A stretch of DNA of 64,000 bases from positions 24,255,001-24,319,000 of the forward strand of contig NW_024465421.1 of assembly GCF_017591425.1 (NCBI RefSeq), read 5' to 3'. The translations under genes were made by a program, and so were the position numbers. How positions within the stretch are numbered: position 1 is the stretch's first letter; the number at the start of each line of letters is the position of its first letter. This stretch comes from Ochotona curzoniae. Its lineage: Eukaryota; Chordata; Mammalia; Lagomorpha; Ochotonidae. Below, piece by piece: positions 34,824 through 54,019 of the stretch. The notes under the pieces are model-generated. The model saw only the letters and a program-made list of their open reading frames with translations, searched no databases and was not told the DNA's origin.

Positions 34824-36974
34824 ATGTCGAGCCCGGGCCTGGATGGAGAGCGCAAGCCCCCTTGCGTGCCGCGGAACGGCCTAGTGAAGCTGCCCGGCCA
34901 GTCCAACGGCCTGGGCACAGCCAGCATCACCAAGGGGACGCCCGCCACCAAGAACCGCCCCTGCCCACCCCCACCCCCGCCCAGCCTGGCTGCCCCCTTG
35001 CTGTCCCGGGCTGCTCTGGCTGGGGGTCCCTGTCCCCCGGCAGGTGCACCTGGACCCCCTGCCGAGCGGCCGCCGCTGGCAACAGATGAGAAGATCCTTA
35101 ATGGCCTATTCTGGTACTTCTCGGCCTGTGAAAAATGCGTGTTGGCCCAGGTGTGCCGGGCCTGGCGACGAGTGTTGTACCAGCCCAAGTTCTGGGCGGG
35201 CCTCACGCCCGTGCTGCACGCCAAGGAGCTGTACAACGTGCTGCCTGGTGGCGAGAAGGAATTTGTCAACATGCAGGGCTTTGCTGCCCGCGGCTTTGAG
35301 GGCTTCTGCCTTGTCGGCGTCTCTGACCTGGACATCTGCGAGTTCATCGACAACTATGCGCTCTCTAAGAAGGGGGTCACGGCCATGAGCCTGAAGCGCT
35401 CCACCATCACTGATGCCGGCCTTGAGGTGCACCCCAGGGGCTGGTCGGGACAGGGTGTGTGTGTGGGCGTCAGCCACCCTGAGGGGGAGCAGGCTTGACG
35501 AGGCCCTTGGGGGACTTGGTACAAAGTGCAAAGTGATGCAGTACCTCAGATCTGTGGCTGCTGAAGCTGGCAGGGAGCACATTGGGGACGGGGGTGTGTG
35601 TGGAGGATGCTGGGGGATAAGGGATCAAGGGGCTCACCCTGGCCCTGGGGCCCCTCTCCCTCCCCTTGCCCGGGCAGGTGCAGCGGTGCCCTGAGGGGCA
35701 GGGGGACATGCCCCTAACCTGCCTCGCCTGCGGCCGCACCCCCCACTCCTACAGGTCATGCTAGAGCAGATGCAAGGGGTCGTACGCCTGGAGCTGTCCG
35801 GCTGCAACGACTTCACTGAGGCAGGGCTGTGGTCCAGTCTGAGTGCACGCATCACCTCATTGAGCGTGAGCGACTGCATCAATGTGGCTGACGACGCCAT
35901 CGCGGCCATATCACAGCTGCTGCCCAACCTGGCCGAACTGAGCCTGCAGGCCTACCACGTGACGGACACGGCACTGGCTTACTTCACAGCGCGCCAGGGT
36001 CACAGCACACACACGCTGCGCCTGCTCTCCTGCTGGGAGATCACAAACCACGGCGTGGTCAACGTGGTGCACAGCTTGCCCAACCTCACAGCACTCAGTC
36101 TGTCAGGCTGCTCCAAGGTCACGGACGACGGCGTGGAGCTCGTGGCCGAGAACCTGCGCAAGCTGCGCAGCCTCGACCTCTCCTGGTGCCCGCGTATCAC
36201 CGACATGGCGTTGGAGTACGTGGCCTGCGACCTGCACCGCCTGGAGGAGCTGGTGCTGGACAGGTGCGCAGCTGGCTGCGGGAGAGGGACGGGGCGGAAG
36301 GAGCCGCGAGGAACACAGCCGCGGAAAAGGGGGAGGCCTGAGTTGAGGGGCGGACCCAGGCGGTGTCAGGTGGGCAGGGCCCGTGTGCTGCACCCGCAGG
36401 TGCGTTCGCATCACCGACACCGGCCTCAGCTACCTGTCCACCATGTCGTCTCTCCGCAGTCTCTACCTGCGATGGTGCTGCCAGGTACGGGGGACCCGGG
36501 AGCAGGCGGGGAGGCGGGGGCGCCTCTGCACCCAGCGGCCTCCTCCGACAGGCGCCTTTCAGGGCTCCCCAGGCACGCACTTGCCTGCCCGGAGAGGGGC
36601 TGGGAAACCTCACTTAGAACCCCGCGCCCCCGCCCCGGCGCGAGTGGAAATCACGAACGCCCCTGCTCCTCCGTCCAGGTGCAGGACTTCGGGCTGAAGC
36701 ACCTGCTGGCCATGAGGAGCCTGCGGCTGCTGTCTCTGGCAGGTGAGCCCGGCTTCTGCGCGCGCGCCCGTGGCCCACCGTGGGCGCAGACGCGCGCACT
36801 GAGCCGCCGCCCCCGCTCTCCGCAGGCTGCCCGCTGCTCACCGCTGCGGGGCTCTCCGGCCTGGCGCAGCTGCAGGAGCTGGAGGAGCTGGAGCTGACCA
36901 ACTGCCCGGGGGCCACGCCCGAACTCTTCCAGTACTTCTCGCAGCACCTGCCCCGCTGCCTCGTCATCGAGTAG
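34824..36974 (+). CDS. FBXL16: FBXL16, F-box and leucine-rich repeat protein 16
   Basis: This is a brain-enriched F-box/LRR protein that binds SKP1 (but poorly CUL1) and modulates PP2A and substrate stability. Five coding exons join in phase: 34824-35426, 35755-36263, 36400-36484, 36679-36742 and 36826-36974, giving 469 residues (human 479). The N-terminus is Pro-rich ([13 protein letters not shown]). The F-box-like helix region is [20 protein letters not shown] and is followed by LRRs such as [39 protein letters not shown] and [20 protein letters not shown]. It ends in LPRCLVIE with TAG. Sequence is nearly identical to human, implying strong constraint. The upstream acceptor at 34808 and the ATG 16 bp later fix the start. 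Confidence 0.96.
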
Positions 36975-38222
36975 CGCGCGGGAACTCGCCACGCGCGCCC
37001 CACGGGGTCCCCCGGGCCCTGCCTCGCCTCGCCGCGGGCAGGGGCGGCCGGCAGGACCGCCCCACGCACGACGCTCGCTCGGGGACTTTGCATGCCCCTC
37101 GCGCCCGCACTGCACGCCTGCCCCGCCGCGCCCCTCCGCCTGCCCGCCCGAGGCGGCGCCCGGCTTTGAGCCTCCCTAACGCCTTCCCGTGCCACCACCG
37201 ACACCCCCTGCCCCGCGTTGTCTCCGTGCCATCCCCCACCCCGGGCAGGGCCCAGGGGGACTGAGGGGTGCTGGGCTCCTCCAGAACCCCGAGGGGCCTG
37301 GAAGAGCCCCAAGGGCTTCCCGCATCTTCACTGCACTGCGCCTGGAGCCCTCTACCCCAGCCAAGGTGTGTAAGGGGGACAGGTCAGTGCCAGAGCCATG
37401 GTCTGCCGAAGAGCCCCGTCCAGCTGCTCGCGCCCCCAGGCCACGACTGGGCAGCACGTGCTCCTGCACTCGCGGGGCCTTGCCGCCGTGCCTGGGGCTG
37501 CTCCACACCTCCAGCAGCCCTGGCCAGGCCGGCCTGGAGAGGGACAGACAGCTGAGGGTCGCGTTGGAATACACACCGGCTCCATCAGGACCAGCTGCTG
37601 GGTGCCCTGGGCAGGTCTGACCAGCCATTCCCATCTTCCAGTGGCCATCCCAGCCTGCAACTTCACCCTGTCCTTGCCTCTTGCACCCCTGCCTGCCCAA
37701 GCGGGCCCTGCTGTGTTCTATTCCACCCCTGACCCCAATGTCCCGGGGCACATGGACGCATCTCCGCCATTGCCAGGGAGGGGGCTGGGACCCCCTTCCA
37801 TCCCAGCCGGGACCCCCAGGAGAGGCAGTGTGCGCACTCAGTCCTGGTGCACCCAGGGCTGCCCTGAACCTGGCTGAGTGACCAGTTTCCAGAGAGCAAG
37901 AGAGCGAGAGTGAGTGAGAGAGCGAGAGCGAGATGCTGTTGCAGCCGACAGGCTCTGCAGCCCAAAGATGCCCCAGTGGGCCGAGGTCCGGCCGACAGGG
38001 GGGCGCCTGAAGCTGTGACGTTTCCACCGACCGTCGGAGGAGGGCCTGGGGAGAGAGAACCAAACCGAGCCCCCACCATTTTCTTATTGTACATAAACGA
38101 CCGCATTCTCCTGTATATGCCGAAGATATAACCTTATATTTGGTAAGTGTTTCTTGTGCTATTTTATCACGTGACCTGTTTATAAAAATATATATATTAA
38201 AATCGTTGTAAGAACACGGGCC
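36975..38222 (+). other. FBXL16 3'UTR
   Basis: A long 3'UTR. It includes a purine-rich GAGAGCGAGA microsatellite (about 37897-37933), a Pumilio-type TGTACATA (38088-38095) and AU-rich sequence leading to ATTAAA (38196-38201). The AU-rich end contrasts with the GC-rich surroundings and is probably conserved. Confidence 0.6.
38088..38095 (+). promoter_or_regulatory. Putative Pumilio response element in FBXL16 3'UTR
   Basis: TGTACATA fits the UGUANAUA Pumilio consensus, about 100 nt upstream of the poly(A) signal in a neuronal mRNA. Function is inferred from the motif alone. Confidence 0.4.
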
Positions 38223-38574
38223 TGGGACTGCTTTGAGGTCGTGGCACGATGGCAGGGCGCTGGACACGAGGGGCCCCGGGGGAAGGGGTGGCCTGCCCAC
38301 TGCCCAGCGGAGTGGACCCTCCAGGACGTCTTCCTTGGGGGGAGCATTCAGAACCACAGCGGGACGCGTCCGAATGAGCCCAGACATCCCGATCCTGAGG
38401 AGAAAACCGCGCCCGAACTGAGCGGCGCCACGGCGATCTCCTCCGGAACCTTTGTGTCGTGGGCGAAGCACCCCGCGCCCGCTTCCGGCGAGGGGGGCGG
38501 GAACGACGGCCGGCTTCCGGCAGCGGTGCCTCCTAGAGGAAGCGCTGATCGCCGGCCCGGAACTTCGCCTGGCG

Positions 38575-39025
38575 ACTGGGTCCTTGGTCCCCCCGTCCCC
38601 CGGCGGCTCGGTCCTCGGTCCCCCGTCTCCCCGCGGCTCGGTCCTCGGGGTCCCCCGTCCCTGGCGGCTCGGTCCTCGGTCCCCCGTCTCCCCGCGGCTC
38701 GGTCCCCGGGGTCCCCCCTGTCCCTGGCGGCTCGGTCCTCGGGGTCCCCCGTCCCTGGCGGCTCGGTCCTCGGGGGTCCCCCTGCCCCTGGCGGCTCGGT
38801 CCTCGGGGTCCCCCTGCCCCTGGCGGCTCGGTCCCCGGGGTCCCCCTGTCCCCGCGGCTCGGTCCCCGGGGTCCCCCTGTCCCCGCGGCTCGGTCCCCGG
38901 GGTCCCCCCTGTCCCTGGCGGCTCGGTCCTCGGGGTCCCCCGTCCCTGGCGGCTCGGTCCTCGGGGGTCCCCCTGTCCCTGGCGGCTCGGTCCTCGGAGT
39001 CTTCCCCCCCCCCCCCCCCCCCCCC
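38575..39025. repeat. GC-rich minisatellite and C run upstream of WDR24
   Basis: About 13 copies of a 29-33 bp unit built on GGCGGCTCGGTCCTCGGGGT plus CCCCCTGTCCCT end in a 22-nt C run (39004-39025), 155 bp before the WDR24 ATG. It occupies the FBXL16-WDR24 spacer and so probably lies in or next to the WDR24 promoter. Confidence 0.85.
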
Positions 39026-39180
39026 GTCGCCTGAGCCCTTGTCTCCCTTGAGATTTTGCAGACTGGGGCCTGACCCCCTGCTGGGGTTGGTTGACAGTTA
39101 AGCGAATGCCTGGCTGAGTGACACAGTACTGATTTCTGTACCTGACTGCCCAGCTCTGGGGGGGCACCCGGGGTGCGGCC

Positions 39181-42100
39181 ATGGAGAAGATGTCCCGCGT
39201 GACCACGGCCCTGGGTGGCGGCACGCTGACGGGCCACACCATGCACTGCCACCTGGACGCGCCAGCCAACGCCATCAGCGTGTGCCGGGATGCAGCGCAG
39301 GTGGTGGTGGCTGGCCGAAGCATCTTCAAGATCTATGCCATTGAGGAGGAGGGCTTCGTGGAGAGGCTCAACCTGCGTGTAGGCCGCAAGCCCTCACTCA
39401 ACCTTAGCTGTGCCGACGTGGTCTGGCACCAAATGGATGAGAACCTGCTGGCCACGGCTGCCACCAACGGCGTGGTGGTCACGTGGAACTTGGGCAGGCC
39501 GTCCCGCAACAAACAGGACCAGCTGTTCACAGAGCATAAGCGCACGGTGAACAAGGTCTGCTTCCATCCCACAGAGGCCCACGTGCTGCTCAGCGGGTCC
39601 CAGGACGGCTTCATGAAGTGCTTTGACTTGCGCCGCAAAGACTCGGTCAGCACCTTCTCGGGTGAGCCTCCCCTCCCCCGCCACTGACCTAGGGCAGCTC
39701 TGGGGGGTCCTGGGTGGGTGCAGCGCGCTGACCACTCCCCTGCCGGCTGCCCACTGCAGGACAGTCCGAGAGCGTGCGTGACGTCCAGTTCAGCATTCGC
39801 GACTACTTCACCTTCGCGTCCACCTTTGAGAACGGCAACGTGCAGCTGTGGGACATCCGGCGCCCAGACCGCTGCGAGAGGATGTTCACAGCCCACAACG
39901 GGCCCGTCTTCTGCTGCGACTGGCACCCCGAGGACAGGTGGGGCCGCGCACCAGGGCGGGAAGGGGCTGTGCGGTGGGGACCTCCTCCCTGCCTCCCGAG
40001 TGGAGTCCCAGGGCCCATCACTGAGGGCCTGGACGGGCTCCCACAGGGGCTGGCTGGCCACAGGTGGGCGGGACAAGATGGTGAAGGTCTGGGACATGAG
40101 CACGCCCCGGGCCAAGGAGACGCACTGCGTGCAGACCATCGCCTCCGTGGCCCGCGTCAAGTGGAGGCCCGAGTTCCGCCACCACCTGGCCACCTGCTCC
40201 ATGATGGTGGACCACAACATTTACGTGTGGGATGTGCGGCGCCCCTTTGTGCCGGCCGCCATGTTCGAGGAGCACCGTGACGTGACTACTGGCATCGCCT
40301 GGCGCCACCCGCACGACCCGTGCTTTCTGCTGTCGGGCTCTAAGGACAGCACGCTGTGCCAGCACCTGTTCCGTGATGCCAGCCAACCTGTGGAGCGCGC
40401 CAACCCCGAGGGCCTCTGCTATGGCCTCTTTGGGGACCTGGCCTTTGCTGCCAAGGAGAGCCTGGTGACCACTGATGGGGGGCGCAGGCCCTATGCCGGT
40501 GACCGGCGCCCCCCTATCTTCTTCAAGCGCAAGCTGGATTCCACTGAGCCCTTCTCGGGCCTGGCCTCCAGTGCCCTCAGCGTCTTTGAGACAGAGCCTG
40601 CAGCCGGTGGCATGCACTGGTTCGTGGACACGGCCGAGCGCTATGCTCTCACTGGCCGGCCGCTGGCCGAGCTCTGTGACCACAATGCCAAGGTGGCACG
40701 GGAGCTAGGCCGTAACCAGGTGCGTCCATGGGCCTGGGGTGTAGCCAGCTCCTCTCAGCCCTGAGGTTTCTCTGTCCTGTGAGTGTTGGTGCCATCGCCA
40801 GGTGGCACAGACGTGGACCATGCTGCGGATCATCTACTGCAGCCCGGGGCCAGTGCCCGCCGCCAGCGTCAACCATAGCGTGGGCAAGAGTAGCACTTGT
40901 GGACTGCCGCTCCTGAACAGGTGGATCCTGCGGCAGGGTTGGCTGGGTGCTGGGTTGGGCAGGGGTACAGGGCCCCAGCACCCAGCCACCTCTCCACCCC
41001 CAGTTTCAACCTGAAAGATGTGGCCCCGGGGCTGGGCAGCGAGACGCGGCTGGACCGCAGCAAGGGAGATGCCCGGAGTGACACGGCCCTGCTTGACTCG
41101 TCAGCCACACTGCTCACCAACGAGGGTAGGCAGCCGGGAGGCGCCAGGGTGCTGCCTGCGGGGCTCAGGGCCACCCCAACATCCTCCCACCCTCCCTCAG
41201 CAGACAACGAGGAGACGGAGGGCAGCGACGTGCCGGCCGACTACCTGCTGGGTGATGCTGAGGGCGAGGAGGAGGAGCTGTACTTGCTGGACCCTGAACA
41301 CGCACACCGTGAGCCGGCAGGGCTGCAGCTGGGGGTGGGGCAGGGGTGAGGCAGGCCTGGGGCTCAGGCATTGCCTCCCCGCAGCCGAGGACCCCGAGTA
41401 CGTGCTGCCGCAGGAGGCCTTCCCACTGCGCCACGAGATTGTGGACACGCCACCGGGGCCAGAGCAGCTGCAGGACAAGGCTGAGTCCCCACACGTGAGC
41501 GGCAGCGAGGCGGACGCGGCCTCCCTGGCCCCTGCGGACACCTTCTCGTTGCTGTCTGTGTCCCATGCGCTGTATGACAGCCGGCTGCCCCCCGACTTCT
41601 TTGGGGTGCTGGTGCGGGACATGCTGCACTTCTATGCGGAGGGGGGCGACGTGCAGATGGCCGTGTCCGTGCTCATTGTGCTGGGTGAGCGCGTGCGCAA
41701 AGACATTGACGAGCAGACACAGGTGCGGGGGCTCGGGGGCGCCCGGAGGGGGTCCTCTGCAGCCCGGCCCTGCCCGCGCCCTCCTGCAGCCCCCCCCTCC
41801 GCCCCCAGGAGCACTGGTACACATCCTACGTGGACCTGCTGCAGCGCTTCCGGCTCTGGAACGTGTCCAACGAGGTGGTCAAGCTGAGCACCAGCCGGGC
41901 CATCAGCTGCCTCAACCAGGCCTCCACCACACTGCACGTCAACTGCAGCCACTGCAAGCGGCCCATGAGCAGCCGTGGCTGGGTCTGTGACAGGTGCGGG
42001 GTGAGCGCCCCTGGGGTCACGGGGGTCCCAGCCCGAGCCCGACGCCCACAAGCACCCTCCCGCCCGCAGGTGCCACCGCTGCGCCAGCACGTGCGCCGTC

Positions 42101-42238
42101 TGCCACCACGTGGTCAAGGGCCTGTTCGTGTGGTGCCAGGGCTGCAGCCATGGCGGCCACTTGCAGCACATCATGAAGTGGCTGGAGGGCAGCTCGCAGT
42201 GCCCGGCCGGCTGTGGCCACCTGTGCGAGTACTCCTGA
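39181..42238 (+). CDS. WDR24: WDR24, GATOR2 complex subunit
   Basis: WDR24 is a beta-propeller/RING subunit of GATOR2, which acts upstream of GATOR1 to permit amino-acid activation of mTORC1 at lysosomes. Nine exons join in phase: 39181-39661, 39760-39937, 40047-40719, 40802-40920, 41004-41125, 41204-41308, 41385-41722, 41809-41993 and 42070-42238, giving 789 residues (human 790). N-terminal WD repeats are clear ([35 protein letters not shown]). An acidic linker follows, and the C-terminal zinc-binding RING is visible as [20 protein letters not shown] and [20 protein letters not shown]. The stop TGA at 42236-42238 overlaps a GATAAA that may serve as poly(A) signal. JMJD8 begins only 138 bp downstream. 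Confidence 0.97.
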
Positions 42239-42375
42239 TAAATCCCTACGAAATCCACAAGTTGTCTGTGTCGCTGCTGTCGCCGGCGGGGAGGGGGAGG
42301 GATGCGCTGGGGCGTCGCCATGGCAACCGGCCGCTTCCGGGCCCCGAGCTCCCGGCGTGCCGCGCGGCGGGGACC

Positions 42376-43734
42376 ATGGCGGCGGGGCCGTTGCTGCTGG
42401 CGCTCGGGGCGCTGCTGGCGCTGCGCGGAGCGGCGGCCGGGGACGGCGGCTGGTGAGCGGCGGGGCCGGGGGCTGGCGAGGGGCTGGCGGGCGCGGGGCT
42501 GGCCAGGCTGACCCGGCCGTCCGGCAGGCGGAGGGGCGTCCCGGGGCCGCCGGCCGAGGAGCGCTGCACCGTGGAGCGCCGCGCCGACCTCTCCTACGCC
42601 GAGTTCGTGCAGCGGTAGGTGGGCGCGCGGTCCTGGGGGGCGCCGGGCTGCCGGGCCCAGCTGACCGCGCCTCCCGCCTTGCAGCTACGCCTTCCAGAGG
42701 CCCGTGGTGCTGCGCGGGCTCACGGACAACGCGGTGAGTGCGGCGGCGGGCGGCAGGCTGTGGGTTGCCGGGGCGGGGCGCCCCTGAGCCGCGCGCTCTC
42801 CCCGCAGAAGTTCCGCGCCCTGTGCGCCCGCCAGGAGCTGCTGGCCGCCTTTGGGGACCGCGTGGTCCGGCTGAGCACAGCCAACACCTACTCATACCGG
42901 AAAGGTGAGCGCCCCGCGCCCGGCCCTCGGCCCCCCCCCCGGCCCGCGCGGACCTGACCGGCGCCCTCTCCGCAGTGGACTTGCCCTTCCGGGAGTACGT
43001 GGAGCGAATGCTGGGGCCGCAGGACCCCGCGTCCCTGGGCAATGGTGAGACTGCGGGGCGGCCGGGTGTGGAACCAGCAGGGCACAGGCCCGAGCTGAGC
43101 TGCCCCGACCTACCGCGCAGACACCCTCTACTTCTTCGGGGACAACAACTTCACCGAGTGGGCCTCGCTCTTCCGGCACTATGTCCCACCCCCGTACGGG
43201 CTGCCGGGCACCGTGCCTGCCTACAGCTTCGGGATTGCAGGTGTGTGCCTTGGCGGCAGGGGCTGGCTGTGCCCGGGTGCCCAGAGCTCAGCACCCATTC
43301 CCCACCTGCAGGAGCCGGCACCGGGGTGCCCTTTCACTGGCACGGGCCTGGGTACTCGGAGGTGATCTATGGCCATAAGGTCAGCAGGGCAGGGCAGGGC
43401 ACGGCGGGCGGGCGGAGCACAGCACACTGACCCTGCCACCCCTCTGGGCAGCGCTGGTTCCTCTACCCACCGGGGCAGACGCCCCACTTCCACCCCAACA
43501 AGACCACGCTGGCCTGGCTCCGGGACACGTACCCAGGCCTACCTTCGTCTGCCCAGCCACTTGAGTGCACCATCACAGCTGGAGAGGTCAGTGGGCAGCA
43601 GGCAGGGGGCTGGTGGGCAACCAGCACCCAGCCGATGCCATGGTCCCTGACAGGTGCTCTACTTCCCTGACCGTTGGTGGCACGCCACGCTCAACCTGGA
43701 AACCACCGTCTTCATCTCCACCTTTCTGGGGTAG
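42376..43734 (+). CDS. JMJD8: JMJD8, ER-lumenal JmjC-domain protein
   Basis: This small secretory-pathway JmjC protein is reported in the ER lumen and in TNF/NF-kB and metabolic regulation; demethylase activity is unproven. Nine exons join in phase: 42376-42452, 42528-42614, 42685-42733, 42808-42904, 42976-43044, 43121-43240, 43312-43379, 43452-43586 and 43654-43734, giving 260 residues (human 264). The signal peptide is [20 protein letters not shown]. The JmjC fold is seen in [29 protein letters not shown] (the HxH-type metal motif region) and [20 protein letters not shown]. An upstream in-frame ATG at 42303 would add residues but destroy the signal-peptide start, so 42376 was chosen. Confidence 0.95.
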
Positions 43735-43770
43735 TGGGGCCGCACGGTCAGGGCTGGGTGGTGCTCACGT

Positions 43771-43776
43771 TTTATT
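43771..43776 (-). other. STUB1 poly(A) signal
   Basis: TTTATT (AATAAA on the minus strand) lies 120 nt past the STUB1 stop and 37 bp from the JMJD8 stop. JMJD8 has no obvious AATAAA of its own before STUB1, so its mRNA probably ends inside STUB1. Confidence 0.65.
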
Positions 43777-43804
43777 GCAGGGACAGCCTCCACCCTCCCA
43801 CCCC

Positions 43805-46300
<2,496 letters not shown>

Positions 46301-46569
46301 GCGCCAAGTGTGTCGGCGTGGGCACCGGCAGGCTGTGCCGGGCAGCGCCCTCCAGACCGCAGCCGGGAGGACATGCGCGGTCCAGGCCCAAGCTGCCGCA
46401 CACACCCCTCCCGGGCTCTGGGGCAGAGGACCCTCCGAGGCCAGGGGGCCACAGCGCCGTGTAAAATATTTATTTATTCTGCAAAAAGGCTCAGGCCGCA
46501 AGTTGGGGGGGCGGTTCTCCTGGGGTCTCCTCCCCCTCGCGCGGGACAAACGTGCAGGCAGGGGTGCAG

Positions 46570-48361
46570 TCAGGGCGGAGGGGGCACGTGGGCGCCCAGC
46601 AGGTCGTAGGCGAAGACGTTCCAGAAGATGGCGAAGAGCAGGAAGGTGCCGTAGGCCAGCAGGACCACCCACCAGCCGCACTGGTCCCGCAGGCGCTCCT
46701 CGTAGCTGCGCAGCATCGTGAGCCCCATGCTGACCCCCACCACCGCCCCCGCCAGGTGCGCCATGAAGCTGGGCTGCGGGCCGGCGGCCGGCAGCGGCGG
46801 GGAGAAGCGCAGCCACACGGCGCGGCCCACCTCCGAGCTCACTGCGGAGGGAGGCGGCAGCTGGGGGGCGCCCGTCCGCGCCCGGGGCCCGCCCCCGCCC
46901 CCGGGCCCGCTACTCACTGCACACCAGGGCCAGCACCATGCGCAGCAGCTTGTAGGGGCACCGCATCCCGGCCCAGTTCTGAGGGGGCACCCGGGCCGTG
47001 AGCCGGCCCGCCGCCCCCGCGCCCGCAGGCCCCACCCTGCAGCGGCCCGTTTACCATGACGACGTTGGCCAGGTGCGCCGAGCACAGCGCGTAGACCCCG
47101 CCGGAGCCCCCCACCACGGGCGCCCGCATGTCGGTGATGGAGACGGTCAGCGAGCCTGCGGACGAGGCGGGCTGAGCACGCAGGGCACCCGCGAGGCCAG
47201 CCCGCGCCCGCGCCCCTGCTCACCTGCCAGCACGCCGGCCAGGTAGAGCAGGCTGATGCGCAGCAGGCCGTGCACCATCTCCAGGGGCACCCCGATCATC
47301 AGCTGCAGCAGCGCGTTGAACCCCAGCTGCTCCAGGCTGGGCGGGGGGAGCGGCGGGTCACCGGCCTGGGCGCCCCCCAGTGCCCCCCGCCCTCGGGCAG
47401 CGGCCCCGCTCACCCGACGTGCATGAACATGTAGGTGAGGAAGCGCCAGGCGCGCGCGCGGTGCCCCGGGTGGTACACGAGGGGGCTCTTCATGTACTCG
47501 GGGTGGTAGGTCTGCAGCACCCACTTGTTGAGCCGCGCCCCGTAGCACAGGAACACCACAATCTGGGGACACGACCCTTTAGGGCCGGCCAAGGCCAGCG
47601 GCCAGGGGGCTGCGGCGAGGGGAGGGGGCGGGGTGGGCTGGTCCACCTGGGCGAGGGTGACGGAGGCCATGAACACGGGGGGCGGGCAGCTGCGGTGCCG
47701 GGAGAAGTACCAGCGGCGGTCCACCTCGCAGGGCAGGATCTCGTAGGCCACGTAGCGGACGAAGCGCTTGTAGAAGCCCAGCCCCGGCTCGTCCAGCAGC
47801 CCGTCCCTGGGCAGCGCGCGCTGCCCGTTGGCGATGGCCCTCTTGAAGCTGCTGGAGCGCTTGCTGCTGATCTGGGAGGCAGGCCGAGTGCGTGGCGTCC
47901 CCTTCCACGGCACTCGCGCCCGCCCTGGCCCGCCCACCCCGCCGCCGCAGCACTGACCAGGTCCACGAGCTCCTGGTAGCAGACCTGGCCCCGCTCGTTG
48001 CTCTGGGCCAGGGCCACCAGCATGTCCAGCTTGGCGGGATCCAGGGGCAGCTCATGGCTGTGCACCAGCCCGGCGAAGGTGTCTGCCCCGATGAAACCCG
48101 TGTTGTCAGGGTCCAGCTGTGGGGAGGGGAGCCGGGCCTGAGGAGGGTCCTGCCCGCTGAGGACCGCACCGCCCTGCTCCCGCAGCCGAGCCTGCCCTTC
48201 CGGGGCTTTCAGGGCAAGGTCGTGCAAGGAGGCGGCTTGGGGAGGGGGCCGGGCCCGCCGCGCGTCTCCCGAGGCCCCTCCCGGCCCGCAGCGGCGGGAG
48301 ACTCCCCGCGGCGGCCCCGCACCTGCTCGTGGATGAGTTGCAGCAGCGAGCTCCTGTCCAT
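46570..48361 (-). CDS. RHBDL1: RHBDL1, rhomboid-like serine protease 1
   Basis: This is an intramembrane serine protease of the secretory-pathway rhomboid family. Minus-strand exons: 48361-48323, about 48116-47958, 47875-47648, 47563-47415, 47337-47222, 47157-47054, 46981-46917 and 46845-46570. The start [13 protein letters not shown] matches a known isoform start. An EF-hand-like N-terminal domain follows ([20 protein letters not shown]). The catalytic serine motif is [20 protein letters not shown] and the catalytic histidine is in [17 protein letters not shown]. Several hydrophobic helices flank them ([30 protein letters not shown]). It ends in GAHVPPPP. Poly(A) signals TTTATT at 46469 and 46473 (minus strand AATAAA) follow about 95 nt after the stop. 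Confidence 0.94.
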
Positions 48362-49284
48362 AGAGCCAGGCTGGGCCTGGGGCCGGGGTCCGCGGCTCGG
48401 CCGGGAGGGGCTGCGCTGCAGACCGCTCCGCTCCGCCCGGCCGCCGCTCCGCCCGCTCGGCGCCGCACTCCGCCGCGTCAGAGCCGCCAGCCCGCCCCGC
48501 GCGCCGCCGAGGCTCACGCGCGCCCTGCGCGCGAGGACGCACGCCCTGCGCCGGCCGCTGCCTCGGGACAGGCACCATGGCAGGGAGCCGCCCCCGCTCT
48601 GGCGGTGAGGGTCTGGGGGACCGAGGCAGGAAGCCTGCGACCCTGCTGCGCCCCCCACTGTGCTGCGGCTCAGCCCAGCGGCCCCACCCCCACTCCTGCA
48701 GCAGGACAGGGGTGCCAGAAGATGGGGAGGGGACAGCCCCAAGGGGCAGGCCTGCGGGAGGCTCCCAGGGTTGATCCAAACCCTGTGGCTACTGCTGTGG
48801 GTGGCCAGGAGGGCCGCTGTCCCCGGGCTGCAAGCCCCAGGCCCAGCTGCCATAGAACAGGGTCTGAAGGCATCAGGTCCACTGGCCACTGCCCCAAGGG
48901 AGACAGAACAGGCCTTGACCAGTGGCTGCTCATCTGGGTGGCCTGAGAAAGACACCCTGTGCAGCAGAGTCAACACTGGAACTCCCCCAGGCAGCGCCCC
49001 GCTCATCCACCCTCTTCATCAGGGCTTGGGTCTGAGGGATGGCTGGGGGGCTGGGGGCACTCTGGGCCTCAGACAGACCCAGCAGAGTGACGTCAGCCCA
49101 GTGAGCACCCAGACTGTACCACTTCAGGGCTCCCTGGGCCAGAGCCGTCCCTTCCAGGCACCAAGGGGCCATGCAGCAGAAGCCTAGGGGTACGGGGTTG
49201 GGGTGGCACGGAGTCAGGGGGTGTGCACCCCTCAGCAGGACGGACGTGTTTCAAAGACCGAGACAGAAGAGGAAGGAAGCAAAG
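48362..49284. other. RHBDL1-RHOT2 spacer
   Basis: A CpG-rich RHBDL1 promoter occupies about 48362-48600. The remainder shows no gene on either strand, and the 60-200 residue ORFs lack conserved words. Confidence 0.45.
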
Positions 49285-49290
49285 TTTAAT
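49285..49290 (-). other. RHOT2 poly(A) signal (ATTAAA)
   Basis: TTTAAT on the plus strand reads ATTAAA on the minus strand, about 470 nt past the RHOT2 stop codon. No AATAAA is closer. Confidence 0.5.
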
Positions 49291-49758
49291 CTTGTGACCT
49301 GCGACAGGTGTCTGGCCCTGACTGCCTGGGGACAGGGGGAGTGGGCAGCTGCTGTGGGCTAAGGAGTTGACTAGCACTGGTTAAGCCGAGCACTACAGGC
49401 AGTGGGCTTGGGGCTAGAAGTCCCTGGTCTCAGCTGTAGCCAATCTGCGTTAATGAGGGTGTGGGGTAAAGCGCAAACAAGAAGTAGGTGAAAGGTCAAG
49501 AGAGAAGGCAAGAAAGGCTTCGGAGAGAGACTTCCACCATCCCTGTCTCCGGTCGGTGCCTCAATCCCTGGGACCCTTCCTCGTGTCCCTCGTGCGGCTG
49601 GCCGTAACAGGCAGCACCCTGGAAAGGCAGCTGTGGGACCAGAGGTTAGAGAGTGGGGGTGCCCAGATCCAGGACAGGCACAATCTGCAGTCCCACTGCC
49701 CTGGGGGACCACTGTGCTAAGCCGAGATGGGGTCCTGCGAGGAGCTGGGGGGGGGCCC

Positions 49759-54019
<4,261 letters not shown>

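Noticed and set aside
37176..39329. A 717-codon minus-strand ORF over FBXL16 3'UTR and the WDR24 upstream repeat
   Set aside because: It runs antisense through a known 3'UTR, a GC minisatellite and WDR24 exon 1. No conserved domain is visible and composition alone explains its openness.
42303..42375. Upstream ATG of JMJD8
   Set aside because: It would place an Arg-rich stretch before the signal peptide. The ATG at 42376 gives a canonical secretory signal as in the human protein.
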